Source of the DNA: Bosea vestrisii
GTDB taxonomy: Bacteria > Pseudomonadota > Alphaproteobacteria > Rhizobiales > Beijerinckiaceae
DNA length: 64,000 nucleotides
Direction: 5' to 3'
NCBI RefSeq assembly: GCF_030144325.1
Contig: NZ_CP126307.1
Coordinates: 5,870,300-5,934,299 of the forward strand
This document shows positions 17,221-27,324 of the stretch, in pieces. Within the stretch, counting starts at the first letter, position 1; each line of letters opens with the position of its first letter. A program made the translations under genes and the position numbers. The notes below the pieces were generated by a model, which did no database searches, was not told the origin of the DNA, and saw only the letters and a program-made list of their open reading frames with translations.

Positions 17221-20200
17221 TCATCGCGGGGGCGCCGCCATGGCCGCTTCCAGAACGTCGCGGCAGGGGCGGTGACTTCGGGGGGTGGCCCCCTCGGGAA
17301 GTGCTGCTGCGACCGCGGCGATCGTCCGGTTCCGGAAGAAATCCCGGGCGGCGAGCTTGAGGCCTTCGCGGCGGGCGCGACTGGTGATCTGGAAGATGCT
17401 GAGGGAGTCGGCGCCGAGATCGAACAGGTCGTCATCGACACCAATATCCTCGCGCCGCAGCACCTCGGCCCAGATGCGGATCAGCGTCTCCTCGACGAGC
17501 GTTCGCGGCATGACCTTGTCTGCCTTCGCCGGTGCGCTCTGGGCGTCAGGCGCCGGAAGTGCGGCGCGATCGAGCTTTCCGCTCTGGTTCAGCGGCAGGG
17601 CGGGCAGGCCGACCCAGGCAGTCGGGGTCATGTAGTCCGGCAATTCCTGCGCCAGCGTGGCCCGCAATTCGGCCGGTGGTGGGCTCTCCCCGCCGGTGAC
17701 ATAGTAGCAGACCAGCCGCGGCTCGCCGGGCACGTCCTCGCGCAGGATCACGGCCGAGACGATGCCGGTTTTGCGGGCGAGGACGGCCTCGATCTCGCCG
17801 GGCTCGATGCGGAAGCCGCGCAGCTTCACCTGATGGTCGAGGCGCCCGAGATGCAGGATGCGGCCGTCGGGAAGGTATTTGGCGCGGTCGCCGGTGCGGT
17901 AGGCCTTTGCACTCGTATCGGGGTCGACCGGATTGGCGATAAAGCTGGTCGCCGTGAGTTTCGGATTGTTGGCATAGCCGCGCGCAAGGCCGGCGCCGCC
18001 AATCAGCAGCTCGCCCGGAATACCGACGCCGACGGGCTCATTGTTGCCGTCGACAATGTAGAACTGCGTGTTGGCGATCGGCAGGCCGATCGTGATGACC
18101 TCGTCCTCCGGCTGGACGCGGGCGACCGATGACCAGATCGTGGTTTCGGTCGGGCCATACATGTTCCAGAGCTCGCCGCCGCCTTCGAGCAGCTTGCTGG
18201 CGAGATCGAGAGGCAGCGCTTCGCCACCACAAAGCATGCGCAAGCCCGGCCGCGAACGGAAGCCGGCTTCGAGCAGCAGGCGCCAGGTCATCGGCGTTGC
18301 CTGCAGCACGCTCGCGCCGCTCTGCTCCAGCCGTGCCAACAGCTCGGCACCGTCCTTGGTCTCGTCCGCGGTTGCGATCGCGACCTGGCCGCCCTGGATC
18401 AGCGGCAGCAGCAATTCCAGCGCGGCGATGTCGAAGGTCACGGTCGTGACGGCGAGCATGATGTCCGTGCTGGCAAAGCCGGGCTCGCGCGCCATCGCGA
18501 ACAGGAGATTGGACAGCCCGCCATGGGTGATCTCGACGCCCTTCGGCGCGCCGGTCGAGCCCGAGGTGTAAATGACATAGGCCAGATGATCGGGCGTCGT
18601 CGTCGCCGTCCTGATCCCGGCCAGGTTGGCCGTGGTCTGGTCGACATCGATGAGCATGACGCCCTCGTCGGGCTCGACGATGGCCGGGTCTAGCGAGCCC
18701 GCGGTCAGGAGAGCGACGGCCTCCGAATCCCGCAGGATTCGCTGGATGCGCGCTTTCGGCATCACGGGGTCGAGTGGCACATAGGGGAAGCCCGCCTTGA
18801 GTGCTCCCAGCATGCCGGCCACCAACGCAGGCGAGCGTTCGATCAGCAGGCCGATGCGGCTTTCCGGTACGTCGACGCGGGCGGTCAACTCGGCTGCGAT
18901 CCGGTCGGCCCAGGTGTTTAGGGCGGCGTAGGAGAGCTGCTGGTCGCCGCAAGATACGGCAATCGCGTCTGGTTGCTGCTGAACCTGCCGTTCAAAAGCC
19001 TGGACCGTTCCGTCATCGAGCTGGAACGTAACCTGCGTATCGTTGATGTCGGAGACGAGCCGTTGCCGCTCTTGCCCCTCGATCAGCGGCATCGCTGCGA
19101 TGACCGTATCGGGATTGGCGACGAAGGCGGCGAGCAGCGTACGGTAGTGGCCGAGCCAGCGGTCAATGGTCTCGGGATCGAAGAGGTCGGCGCCATAGCA
19201 GCAGTCGATCCGCAGGCCGTCATCGGCTTCGCCGATGTTGAAGTAGAGATCGAAGGTCGAGAACGCCTTCGGGTTCGGCACGGCACTAGCGCTGATCCCG
19301 GCGCCGAAGTCGAGATTTCCCGCGAGTCGCTCGAGATTGAACTGCACTTCCACGAGCGGCAGCCTGCCGGACACCGGCGGGACGCGCAGCCGCTTCAAAA
19401 GCGCGCCGAGCGTGAAGCTCTGATGATCATAGGCGTCGAGGACGACGCGACCGATCATGTCGAGATGGGTCGAGAACGGCTCAGCCGGGTCGATCCCGCC
19501 GCGGATCGGCAGGAAGTTGACACAATGGCCGACCGGGGAGAGACCTTCGAGCAGAGACTGACCGGCAGCGGGAACGCCGATGACGAGATCGCGCTGGCCG
19601 GAGAGCCGCAACAGCAGTACCTGGAAGGCGGTGAAGAGCGTGGCGAAGAGCGTCCGCCGGCGCTTTGCGCCTGCTGCCTTCACATTACGATAGAGCTCGG
19701 CGTCGACGAAGCTCGTGCGCGTGTCGCCACGAAAGCTGCGCTGAGCCTGCCGCGGCCGGTCGGTCGGCAGTTCGAGCGGAGCCGGAAGCTCCGCGAACAT
19801 CTGGGTCCAGTAGGCCGCGGCTTCTTCCGTGCGCGCGTCCTGACGGGTCAAAGCCGCATATTCCGCAAAGGACATCGGCGCCGTCAGGGAATCCAGGCCG
19901 GAGCGGTAGGCGGTCGCGATCTCGTCGAGCAGGACGTTTGTCGACCAGCCGTCACAGACGATGTGATGCGCCGAGAGGATCAGCACGTGCTTCTGCTCGC
20001 CGAGACGGATGATCTCGGCTTCCGCGACCGGCCCCTGAACGAGGTCGTAAGGGCGGGTCGCATAGGCCTCGATCCGGGCGCGGAGGGCGGCCTGCGGATC
20101 CGGCTCGCTGCGCAGGTCGCTGATCGCGACCGGGAAGATTCCCGAGGGCGAGATCCGCATCATCTCGCCATCCGCAGAGAACCGCGCCTGAAGGATCGCG

Positions 20201-23200
20201 TGCCTCGCAGCGACCTGCCTGACCGCTTCGGCGAGGCGGAGCGCATCGATGTCGCCTTCGAGCGTCAGGCTGACGGATTCATTGAAGGCGGCACTGGCTT
20301 CAGGGCCGGTCTGATCCGACAGCCAGATCTCCGTCTGGGCCTCGGTCAGTGGAAGCTCGATCTCCGACGGTACGACGGGGCTATCCGACGGGCGGCTTTC
20401 GGCTGTCCCTCCGGGCAGCATTCCGTCCCGGCGCATGAGGTCGAGGCTGTCCTCGAAGGCGGCGACGATCGCAGCGATCTCGGCATCGCCGTGCTGGGTC
20501 GTCAGGAAGCAGGGATAGTGCTCCTGGATGAAGATGCCGCGGGCCCGCAGGTGGTAGTGTAGCAGGCTACCGAGCCGGTGATCGCGGCCCGGCTCGAAAT
20601 AGGCCACGCTGCCATAGCTCTCGATCGGCACATCCCAGCCGACCTTCGCAAAGACGCTCCGCAGATCCTCGACGAGGCGCTGCATGCGCTGTGTCAGGGC
20701 ATCGGTCAGCGCCGGCCCTTTTTCCTTGACGTGCTTCAGCACGGCGACGGTCGCCGCGAGCGCAAGCGGATGCCTGACGAAGGTTCCAGCGAAGAAAGTA
20801 ACACCGACCTCCGGCGCGCTGTCGTCGCCGAAGCGCCAGGCGCCGCCGTCGAGCGCATCCATGAAGCGGGGTTCGCCCGCCAGGAGGCCGACCGGTAGGC
20901 CGCCGCCGACGACCTTGCCATAGGTGGCGAGGTCGGGCCGGATGCCGAGCAGGGCCTGCACGCCGGCGGGATGGACGCGGAAGCCTGTGACGACCTCGTC
21001 GAAGACCAGGGCTGTGCCGGCCTGTTCGGTGATTGCGCGCAATTCCTTGAGGAAGGCGACGGGCAGATAGCCCGGCCGGCGACTCTGCACCGGCTCGACT
21101 AGGACGGCGGCGAGCTCGTACGCATGCTCGCGCAACCAGGCAAGGCTCTCATCCGTGCCGTAATCCAGCACGGTCAGGCGTCCGACGGCCTCCGCCGGAA
21201 TACCCGGTGCGGCAGGCACGGAACGGCGCTGCTCGCCAGTACCGACGCCGCGGACCAGGACCTCGTCGAACTGGCCGTGATAGGCGCCGGAGAAGGCCAC
21301 GATCCGGTCGCGGCCGGTGACGGTGCGGGCGACACGCATCGCCGCCATCACGGCTTCCGAGCCGGTATTGCAGAAGGCGACGCGGGCGTGGCCGGTCAAT
21401 TCGCAGAACAGCGTTGAGGCCTCGTGCGCGAGCGGCGATTGCGGCCCGATGGCGAAGCCGTCGTTCAACTGGGCCTGGACCGCCTCGACGACGAAATCCG
21501 GCGCATGGCCGAAGGCGGTCTGGCCGTAACCGTTGACGAGGTCGATATAGCTGTTGCCGTCGACATCCCAGATCTTGGCGCCCTTCGCCCGGGCGGAGAC
21601 GATCGGGTAGACCATTTCCTTCCAGTCCGCGGCGAAGCCGGAGACGGTGCGGGGGTCGGCCAGGACCGGACGGTGCTGGTCCGCCAGCCGCTTCGAGGCC
21701 GGGGTCTTGCCGACATAGAGCTTCGTCAGCCGCGCGATATGGCCGCGCTGGGCCTCGGTCAGGGTTTCGTTGCCGGTGCGGATCAGCGGCTTGAAGCGTG
21801 CCGCCGGACTGGCCGTGGCGCTGCTCGCCGCGGGCGAAGATGCGAGCGCTGGCTGAGGCTGTGCGGCCGCCGGAAGCGGCAGGGCAGGCGAGGGCTGCAA
21901 GACAGGCGCTGCTGCCTCGATGGCCGGCGCCGCGGCCTGGCCGCCCAGCGCCTGGAGCTGACGCTCCATCAACCGCGACATCACGTCGAGCTGCTCTCGC
22001 ATCAGCGCGTCCAGGCCAGAGCCGACCGGTCGCGCGGCGGGGATCGCAGGCGCAGCCGTGATGGGAATGGCGGCGGTTGGGGAAGGCGGAGCCGGCACCG
22101 CGACTTGAATGGCGGCGGCCGGTTTCTCGGCTTCCTGTGGGCGAAGCTCGGCGATGTGGCGCGTCACCTCGTCGACGCTCGGCAGATCGTCGAGCAGCTG
22201 GCGGAAGCGGATCTGGACGCCGAAGGTCGTCTGGAGGCTCTGCGCAGCCTGCGTCAGGAGCAAGGAGTCGAAGCCGAGCTCGAGGAAGCTGGCGCCGGTC
22301 TCGTCAGCACTGAACGACCGCCCCGAGAGGTTCTCGAAGATCGCGGCGACCCGGCTGCCTAGGTCCGAACGGCCCAAGGGGATGTCGGTGTCAGCGTGGC
22401 GGTCCATGGCCGGTTCCTGCTCGGGTTGAGTGGGAAGAGGTTCATCGGGGGCAGCCGCAGGTGCGGCCACAGAGGTGGTGGCCGAGGCGACTGGTGCTTC
22501 GACCCAGTGCCGGCTGCGTTCGAACGGGTAGGTCGGCAGCGAGACGCGGCGCGGCCTGCTGTCGGCCTGATAAGCCGACCATTCCGGCATGATACCGGCG
22601 GTCCAGAGGCGTCCGAGCCCCCCGGCGAGCATGCCTTCGGCATCGCCTTGCGCATCGGGCAGACAGGAGATGACGGCCCGGCCCGCGCCGGCACCTTGCA
22701 ACGCGAAACTGGCCAGAGCGGCGCCGGGCCCCACCTCAAGCAATACGGGAGAGAGGCCGCGCGCCAGGGTGGCGATGCCGTCGGCGAAGCGGACTGGCTC
22801 GCGGGCATGTCTCGCCCAGTAGGAGGGGTCGGTCGCCTGTTCGGCGCTGACCCAGTCACCTGTCACGCCGGAGATGTAGGGAAGCTCCGGCGGCTGGAGG
22901 CGAATGGCTGCGACAGCCTCGGTGAAGGGCGCGATCAACGGCTCGATCATGCCGGAGTGGAAGGCATGAGAGGTCTGCAAGCGGCGATGGGTCACCCCGC
23001 GCTGTGCCAGCTCGGCTTCCAGCGCTTCGATCGGTTCGAACGGACCGGCGAGCACGCTCATGCCAGGCGCATTGATGGCCGCCACGCAGACGCCGTTTCG
23101 GGCGAGCGCTGCAACCTCCGTATCGGGCAGGCGCACGGCGAGCATCGCACCGCCAGGCAGCTCCTGCATCATCCGGCCGCGCTTGGCGACGAGCGACAGC

Positions 23201-25134
23201 GCGTCCTCCAGCGAGAAGACGCCGGCGAGGCAGGCGGCGGCGAATTCACCGACGCTGTGGCCGATCATCGCGGAAGGCTGCAGGCCCCAGCTCATCAGAA
23301 GCTGTGCCAGCGCGTACTCGACCGTGAAGATCGCGGGCTGGGCGAGCAGCGTTGCCGACAGCCGCGCGGGATCGCCGCCATTGCTCGGATAGAGCACGCT
23401 GCGCAGGTCGAGCCCGAGCTCGGGCTTCAGCAGCTCGCAGCAAAGATCGACCGTCCGGCGGAAGACCGGTTCGCCCGCATGGAGCTCTCGCGCCATCTGG
23501 GGATATTGCGATCCCTGTCCCGGGAACATGAAGACGAGATCGCCTGCGCCGGTGACCGCGGTGGCGCGTTCGGCATTCTGCTTACGCAAGGCAGCGGCGG
23601 CTTCGCCATGGCTGCCGGCAACGACTGCGAGCCGGTGCGGGAAGGACCGCCGCCCCGTCTGCAAGGTGAAAGCGATGTCGGCAAGGCCCTGCTCGGGATG
23701 GGCTTCGAGATGCTCGGCGAGCCTGTCCCGGGCCCGGCCGAGCGCCGCAGCGCTGCGGGTCGAGAGCGTCAGGAGCTGGTTGCGGCGGGCCGGCGCCACG
23801 GTTTCTCTTGCGGGAGCCTGCTCCAGCACGAGGTGGACATTGGTTCCGCCGAACCCGAAGGCGCTGACGCCGGCGCGGCGGGGCCCGTCCTGTCCGGACC
23901 ATTCCTGCCTATGGTCGGCGATGAAGAACGGGCTGTCGGGCAGCTCGAGCGCGGGGTTCGGCTGCGTGACGTGCAGGCTCGCCGGCAGTGTTCCGCTCTT
24001 CACCGCGAGCGAGGCCTTGATCAGTCCGGTGACGCCGGCTGCGGCATCGAGATGGCCGATATTGGATTTGACCGAGCCGAGCGCGCAGAAGCCGCGATCC
24101 TCGCTCGTCAGGCGGAAGGCGGCGGTGAGCCCGGCGACCTCGATCGGGTCGCCCATCGGCGTGCCGGTGCCGTGGCATTCGACATAGCCGATCGAGCGCG
24201 CTTCGACGTCGGCGGCGGCGTGGGCCATGGCGATCGCCGCCGCCTGGCCGTCGACGCTCGGTGCGGTGAAGCCGACCTTGCCGGCGCCGTCATTGTTGAC
24301 GCCGACGCCGCGGATGACGGCGTAGATCTGGTCGCGATCCGCAACCGCGTCCTCCAGCCGCTTCAAGACGACAAGTCCGGCGCCGCTGCCGAAGATCGTG
24401 CCGTTGGCGCCGGCGTCGAAGGGGCGGCAATGGCCGTCCGCCGAGACGATGCCGCCCTCCTGGGCGAGATAGCCGCGCTGTTGCGGGAAGGTGATCGAGA
24501 CGCCGCCGGCCAGCGCCATGTCGCAGCCATGGCAGAGCAGGCTCTGCACGGCCTGGGCAACGGCCAGCAGGGAGGTCGAGCAGGCGGACTGGACGGCGAC
24601 GCAGGGACCGGTGAGGCCGAGCTTGTAGCCGATGCGCGTCGCCGTGAAATCCGCGGCGGCGCCGACCAGCATCGACAGGTTGCCGACCTGGAAGCCTGAG
24701 GTGTAGTCGGCGATGGCCGGGCGGTCGTGCAGCAGGTTCTGCAGCAGATAGGTGCTGGAGGTGGCGCCGGCGAAGACGCCGATGCACTGGCCGGGCAATG
24801 CGGGATCGTAGCCGGCGTCCTCGAGCGCTTCCCAGGCGCATTCCAGCAGCAGGCGCTGCTGCGGATCGGTGAGCGCGGCCTCGCGCGGCAGCATGCCGAA
24901 GAAGGGCGCATCGAACAGATCGACACCGTCGAGAACGGGTCGCGCCGGAACAAAATTCGGAAGTGCACGCGTCGCCGCGTCGAAATTGTCCTCGAGCTCG
25001 GCGGGATCGAACCTGGTGATGGATTCGACGCCATTCAGCAGGTTCTGCCAGAAACTGCCGACGTTCGGTGCGCCGGGAAAACGCCCGGCCATGCCGATGA
25101 TGGCGATGGCGCGCTCGGGAAGCGGGTCAGTCAT
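17221..25134 (-). CDS. Hybrid PKS-NRPS: KS-AT-ACP-aminotransferase-C-A-PCP
   Basis: A 2637-residue megasynthase. KS about 5-440 (Cys185 in SACSTSL, His321 in CHGTGT, His361 in NIGH). AT about 530-840 (Ser627 in GHSVGE; HAFH at 723-726, the malonyl-CoA signature). ACP Ser957 (LGFDSL). A Pro/Ala-rich linker runs about 1000-1115. Class III PLP aminotransferase about 1120-1570 (D1379 in DEVVTG, Lys1407 in TYGKVVGGG). C domain about 1585-2010 (HHIVCDG at 1723-1729). A domain about 2035-2525 (YTSGSTGAPKG; by-eye code D-I-L-Q-L-G-M-I-W-K, glycine-like). PCP Ser2577 (LGADSL). The order matches the AMT module of iturin/mycosubtilin synthases, which makes beta-amino acids. No ketoreductase is present, as expected if the aminotransferase uses the beta-ketone. 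The start overlaps the previous gene by 8 bases. Confidence 0.94.
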   Translation of the reverse strand: MTDPLPERAIAIIGMAGRFPGAPNVGSFWQNLLNGVESITRFDPAELEDNFDAATRALPNFVPARPVLDGVDLFDAPFFGMLPREAALTDPQQRLLLECAWEALEDAGYDPALPGQCIGVFAGATSSTYLLQNLLHDRPAIADYTSGFQVGNLSMLVGAAADFTATRIGYKLGLTGPCVAVQSACSTSLLAVAQAVQSLLCHGCDMALAGGVSITFPQQRGYLAQEGGIVSADGHCRPFDAGANGTIFGSGAGLVVLKRLEDAVADRDQIYAVIRGVGVNNDGAGKVGFTAPSVDGQAAAIAMAHAAADVEARSIGYVECHGTGTPMGDPIEVAGLTAAFRLTSEDRGFCALGSVKSNIGHLDAAAGVTGLIKASLAVKSGTLPASLHVTQPNPALELPDSPFFIADHRQEWSGQDGPRRAGVSAFGFGGTNVHLVLEQAPARETVAPARRNQLLTLSTRSAAALGRARDRLAEHLEAHPEQGLADIAFTLQTGRRSFPHRLAVVAGSHGEAAAALRKQNAERATAVTGAGDLVFMFPGQGSQYPQMARELHAGEPVFRRTVDLCCELLKPELGLDLRSVLYPSNGGDPARLSATLLAQPAIFTVEYALAQLLMSWGLQPSAMIGHSVGEFAAACLAGVFSLEDALSLVAKRGRMMQELPGGAMLAVRLPDTEVAALARNGVCVAAINAPGMSVLAGPFEPIEALEAELAQRGVTHRRLQTSHAFHSGMIEPLIAPFTEAVAAIRLQPPELPYISGVTGDWVSAEQATDPSYWARHAREPVRFADGIATLARGLSPVLLEVGPGAALASFALQGAGAGRAVISCLPDAQGDAEGMLAGGLGRLWTAGIMPEWSAYQADSRPRRVSLPTYPFERSRHWVEAPVASATTSVAAPAAAPDEPLPTQPEQEPAMDRHADTDIPLGRSDLGSRVAAIFENLSGRSFSADETGASFLELGFDSLLLTQAAQSLQTTFGVQIRFRQLLDDLPSVDEVTRHIAELRPQEAEKPAAAIQVAVPAPPSPTAAIPITAAPAIPAARPVGSGLDALMREQLDVMSRLMERQLQALGGQAAAPAIEAAAPVLQPSPALPLPAAAQPQPALASSPAASSATASPAARFKPLIRTGNETLTEAQRGHIARLTKLYVGKTPASKRLADQHRPVLADPRTVSGFAADWKEMVYPIVSARAKGAKIWDVDGNSYIDLVNGYGQTAFGHAPDFVVEAVQAQLNDGFAIGPQSPLAHEASTLFCELTGHARVAFCNTGSEAVMAAMRVARTVTGRDRIVAFSGAYHGQFDEVLVRGVGTGEQRRSVPAAPGIPAEAVGRLTVLDYGTDESLAWLREHAYELAAVLVEPVQSRRPGYLPVAFLKELRAITEQAGTALVFDEVVTGFRVHPAGVQALLGIRPDLATYGKVVGGGLPVGLLAGEPRFMDALDGGAWRFGDDSAPEVGVTFFAGTFVRHPLALAATVAVLKHVKEKGPALTDALTQRMQRLVEDLRSVFAKVGWDVPIESYGSVAYFEPGRDHRLGSLLHYHLRARGIFIQEHYPCFLTTQHGDAEIAAIVAAFEDSLDLMRRDGMLPGGTAESRPSDSPVVPSEIELPLTEAQTEIWLSDQTGPEASAAFNESVSLTLEGDIDALRLAEAVRQVAARHAILQARFSADGEMMRISPSGIFPVAISDLRSEPDPQAALRARIEAYATRPYDLVQGPVAEAEIIRLGEQKHVLILSAHHIVCDGWSTNVLLDEIATAYRSGLDSLTAPMSFAEYAALTRQDARTEEAAAYWTQMFAELPAPLELPTDRPRQAQRSFRGDTRTSFVDAELYRNVKAAGAKRRRTLFATLFTAFQVLLLRLSGQRDLVIGVPAAGQSLLEGLSPVGHCVNFLPIRGGIDPAEPFSTHLDMIGRVVLDAYDHQSFTLGALLKRLRVPPVSGRLPLVEVQFNLERLAGNLDFGAGISASAVPNPKAFSTFDLYFNIGEADDGLRIDCCYGADLFDPETIDRWLGHYRTLLAAFVANPDTVIAAMPLIEGQERQRLVSDINDTQVTFQLDDGTVQAFERQVQQQPDAIAVSCGDQQLSYAALNTWADRIAAELTARVDVPESRIGLLIERSPALVAGMLGALKAGFPYVPLDPVMPKARIQRILRDSEAVALLTAGSLDPAIVEPDEGVMLIDVDQTTANLAGIRTATTTPDHLAYVIYTSGSTGAPKGVEITHGGLSNLLFAMAREPGFASTDIMLAVTTVTFDIAALELLLPLIQGGQVAIATADETKDGAELLARLEQSGASVLQATPMTWRLLLEAGFRSRPGLRMLCGGEALPLDLASKLLEGGGELWNMYGPTETTIWSSVARVQPEDEVITIGLPIANTQFYIVDGNNEPVGVGIPGELLIGGAGLARGYANNPKLTATSFIANPVDPDTSAKAYRTGDRAKYLPDGRILHLGRLDHQVKLRGFRIEPGEIEAVLARKTGIVSAVILREDVPGEPRLVCYYVTGGESPPPAELRATLAQELPDYMTPTAWVGLPALPLNQSGKLDRAALPAPDAQSAPAKADKVMPRTLVEETLIRIWAEVLRREDIGVDDDLFDLGADSLSIFQITSRARREGLKLAARDFFRNRTIAAVAAALPEGATPRSHRPCRDVLEAAMAAPPR

Positions 25135-27158
25135 GGGAGCCGCCGATCGACACGCTTTCGGGGAACGGGTTGCTCAGGCCGCGCGAACGCAATCCGCGCT
25201 CGCGCGCCGCGGCAAGGCTGCCGAGCACACTGGGCTTCTGTGGGGTCAGATGGCCGGCAAGGGCGCGCACATTCGGAAAGCGGTACAGGTCGACCAGGGC
25301 GAACCAGGGCAGATCCCGGACAAGGCGTCGATGGAGCTCGGCGATCAGCAACGAATTGCCGCCGATATCGAAGAAATTGTCGTCGATGCCTACGAGATCG
25401 ACCTGGAAAACAGCTGCAACGGCCTCCGCAAACCGATGTTCCATCGGGTTGCGGGGGCGCAGCATAGGGGGCGGCAGTTTCCGGTCGCGCGCGGCCCGGC
25501 GCCGGTAGCGCGGCGCGATCGAGCTTGCCGTTCACGGTCAGGGGTATGTCGGGCACGAAGACGAAGGCCGCCGGCACCATGTGATCAGGCAGCATCTCGC
25601 CCAGATGGGCCTTCAGCGCAGCCGGCGAGGGACGCTCCGTGCTGCCTGCAACAAGGTAGCCGACGAGACGCTCATGCCCGTCATCGGAACGGAGCAGCAC
25701 CGCGGCCTGCCTGATCGCGGGATGGGACATCAGCGCCGTCTCGATCTCGCCGAGCTCGACGCGGAAGCCCCGGATCTTCACCTGCTGGTCGGCCCGGCCG
25801 AGATATTCGTAGTCGTCGTCATCGACCTGGCGGGCGAGGTCACCCGAGCGGTAGAGGCGGGCGCCGGGCTGCTGCGGATGCGGCACGAAGCGCGCGGCGG
25901 TCAGCTCCGGTCTGTTCAGATAACCGCGGGCGAGCCCGGCTCCCGCGACGAAGATCTCGCCGATCTCGCCACGCGGCACCGGAAGCATGGTTTCGCCATC
26001 GAGCAGCAGGAGTTCAAGGTCCGGGATCGGCCGCCCGATCAGGCTCGACCGTGCTTCGGTTTCGGCAGGAGAGAGGGGACGATAGGTGACGTGCACCGTC
26101 GTTTCCGTGATCCCGTACATGTTGACCAGATGCGCATGCTCGCCGCGGCGCTGGTACCAGTCGGCGAGGCGTCGCGGGTCCAGCGCCTCGCCGCCGAAGA
26201 TGACGAGCCGCAGGGACAGCTGATCGCGCCCGTGTCGGTCGTGATCGGACCGATCGAGCGCGGCGAAGGCGGACGGTGTCTGGTTGAGCACCGTGACGCC
26301 CTCATCTGCGAGCAGGCGCAGGAAGGCGACGGGGTCTCGCGTCGTGCTCTCCGGCACGATCACGAGACGTCCGCCGTGCAGCAGCGCCCCCCAGATCTCC
26401 CAGACCGAGAAATCGAACGATACTGAATGGAACAAGGTCCAGACATCGGCGGGCCGAAAGCCGAACCAGGCCTGCGTCGCACTGAAGAGCCGCGTAATGG
26501 CGGCATGCTCGATGGCAACACCCTTTGGCTTGCCGGTCGAGCCCGAGGTATAGATCACATAGGCGAGGCCATCGGCCGCTGCCGGGCATCTCGGGGCCGG
26601 GGCATGCGCCACATCGACCTCTCCAGGGTGATGCGGGTCGAGCCGCTGTCGACCAGCTGGCAGCCAGTCAAAGTGTTCGGATGCGATGATGATCGGGGCG
26701 TCCGCATCCTCGACCATGAAAGCGAGGCGCTCGCCCGGATAGGCCGGGTCGAGCGGTAGATAGGCGGCGCCGCTTTTCAGGATGGCGAGCAGCGCCACGA
26801 TCAGGTCGAGCGAGCGTGGCAGGCAGAGTCCGACGATCGTGCCTGGCCCTGCGCCCATGGCGGTCAGCCGGTCGGCCAGTCGCTCGGCGTGCTCGTCGAG
26901 TTCGGCATAGGACAGGCTGGCGGCGCCCAGGGAGAGCGCAACGGCGCGCGGTTGAGCAGCGACTTGCGCGGCGAAGAGCTCGACCACCGTCGTCGGCGCG
27001 GGCGGGGCGATTGCGATCCCGGACTTATCGGGTCGCGGAGCTGCCGGCTGGACGGCACGTCGGCGCGGAGCTTCAGCGAGGGCGGGAGCAGCGGGTGCCC
27101 GTGACTCGCGACGAGCTGAAGCCTTGCGGGTGGCTTTCCTGTCGATGGTCTGTGTCAT
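25127..27158 (-). CDS. NRPS loading protein: adenylation (Thr-like code) plus carrier domain (frameshifted)
   Basis: The A domain spans residues about 55-575, with YTSGSTGKPKG, the A4 motif FDFSVWEIWG, GITETTVHVT and the C-terminal NGKLDR. Residues read by eye at the ten specificity positions are D-F-W-N-I-G-M-V-H-K, which is the classic threonine code. A basic, Pro/Ala-rich tail of about 50 residues leads it. The carrier domain (FDIGGNSLLIAEL, near 25370) is in another frame. The frame breaks at the G5 run 25453-25457; removing one base joins PYAAP to RNPMEHRFAEAV as in normal A-PCP linkers and gives 676 residues. As written, the A domain would end in junk and the PCP would be orphaned. It should start the assembly line and pass threonyl-S-PCP to the downstream KS. 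Confidence 0.87.
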
Positions 27159-27324
27159 GCAGGAAAGGCTATGCGCCAAGCCTGCACGACAAAATGGGAG
27201 CAGTCGGAGTAACGCCATCTCCCCAGGGGGAGGTAGATTCCGCGCGAGCGGCAGGCGCTGAGCGAGTCCAGCCGAGCGAGGCACACCTAATGGGGTGTGG
27301 ATGCGGTGGGTTGCGGAGCCCGTG

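Noticed and set aside
16441..20562. Two long plus-strand frames (16441-18132 and 18973-20562) opposite the NRPS genes
   Set aside because: Same antisense effect; composition is that of reversed NRPS codons.
22396..24699. 767-codon open frame antisense to the PKS part of the megasynthase
   Set aside because: Shadow frame caused by high GC at third positions; no similarity or ribosome binding site, while the minus strand has full KS and AT domains.
14908..27158. Assembly line as a siderophore synthetase
   Set aside because: No hydroxamate or catecholate enzymes, no TonB receptor and no iron-type regulator nearby; domain order and codes do not match known siderophore systems.
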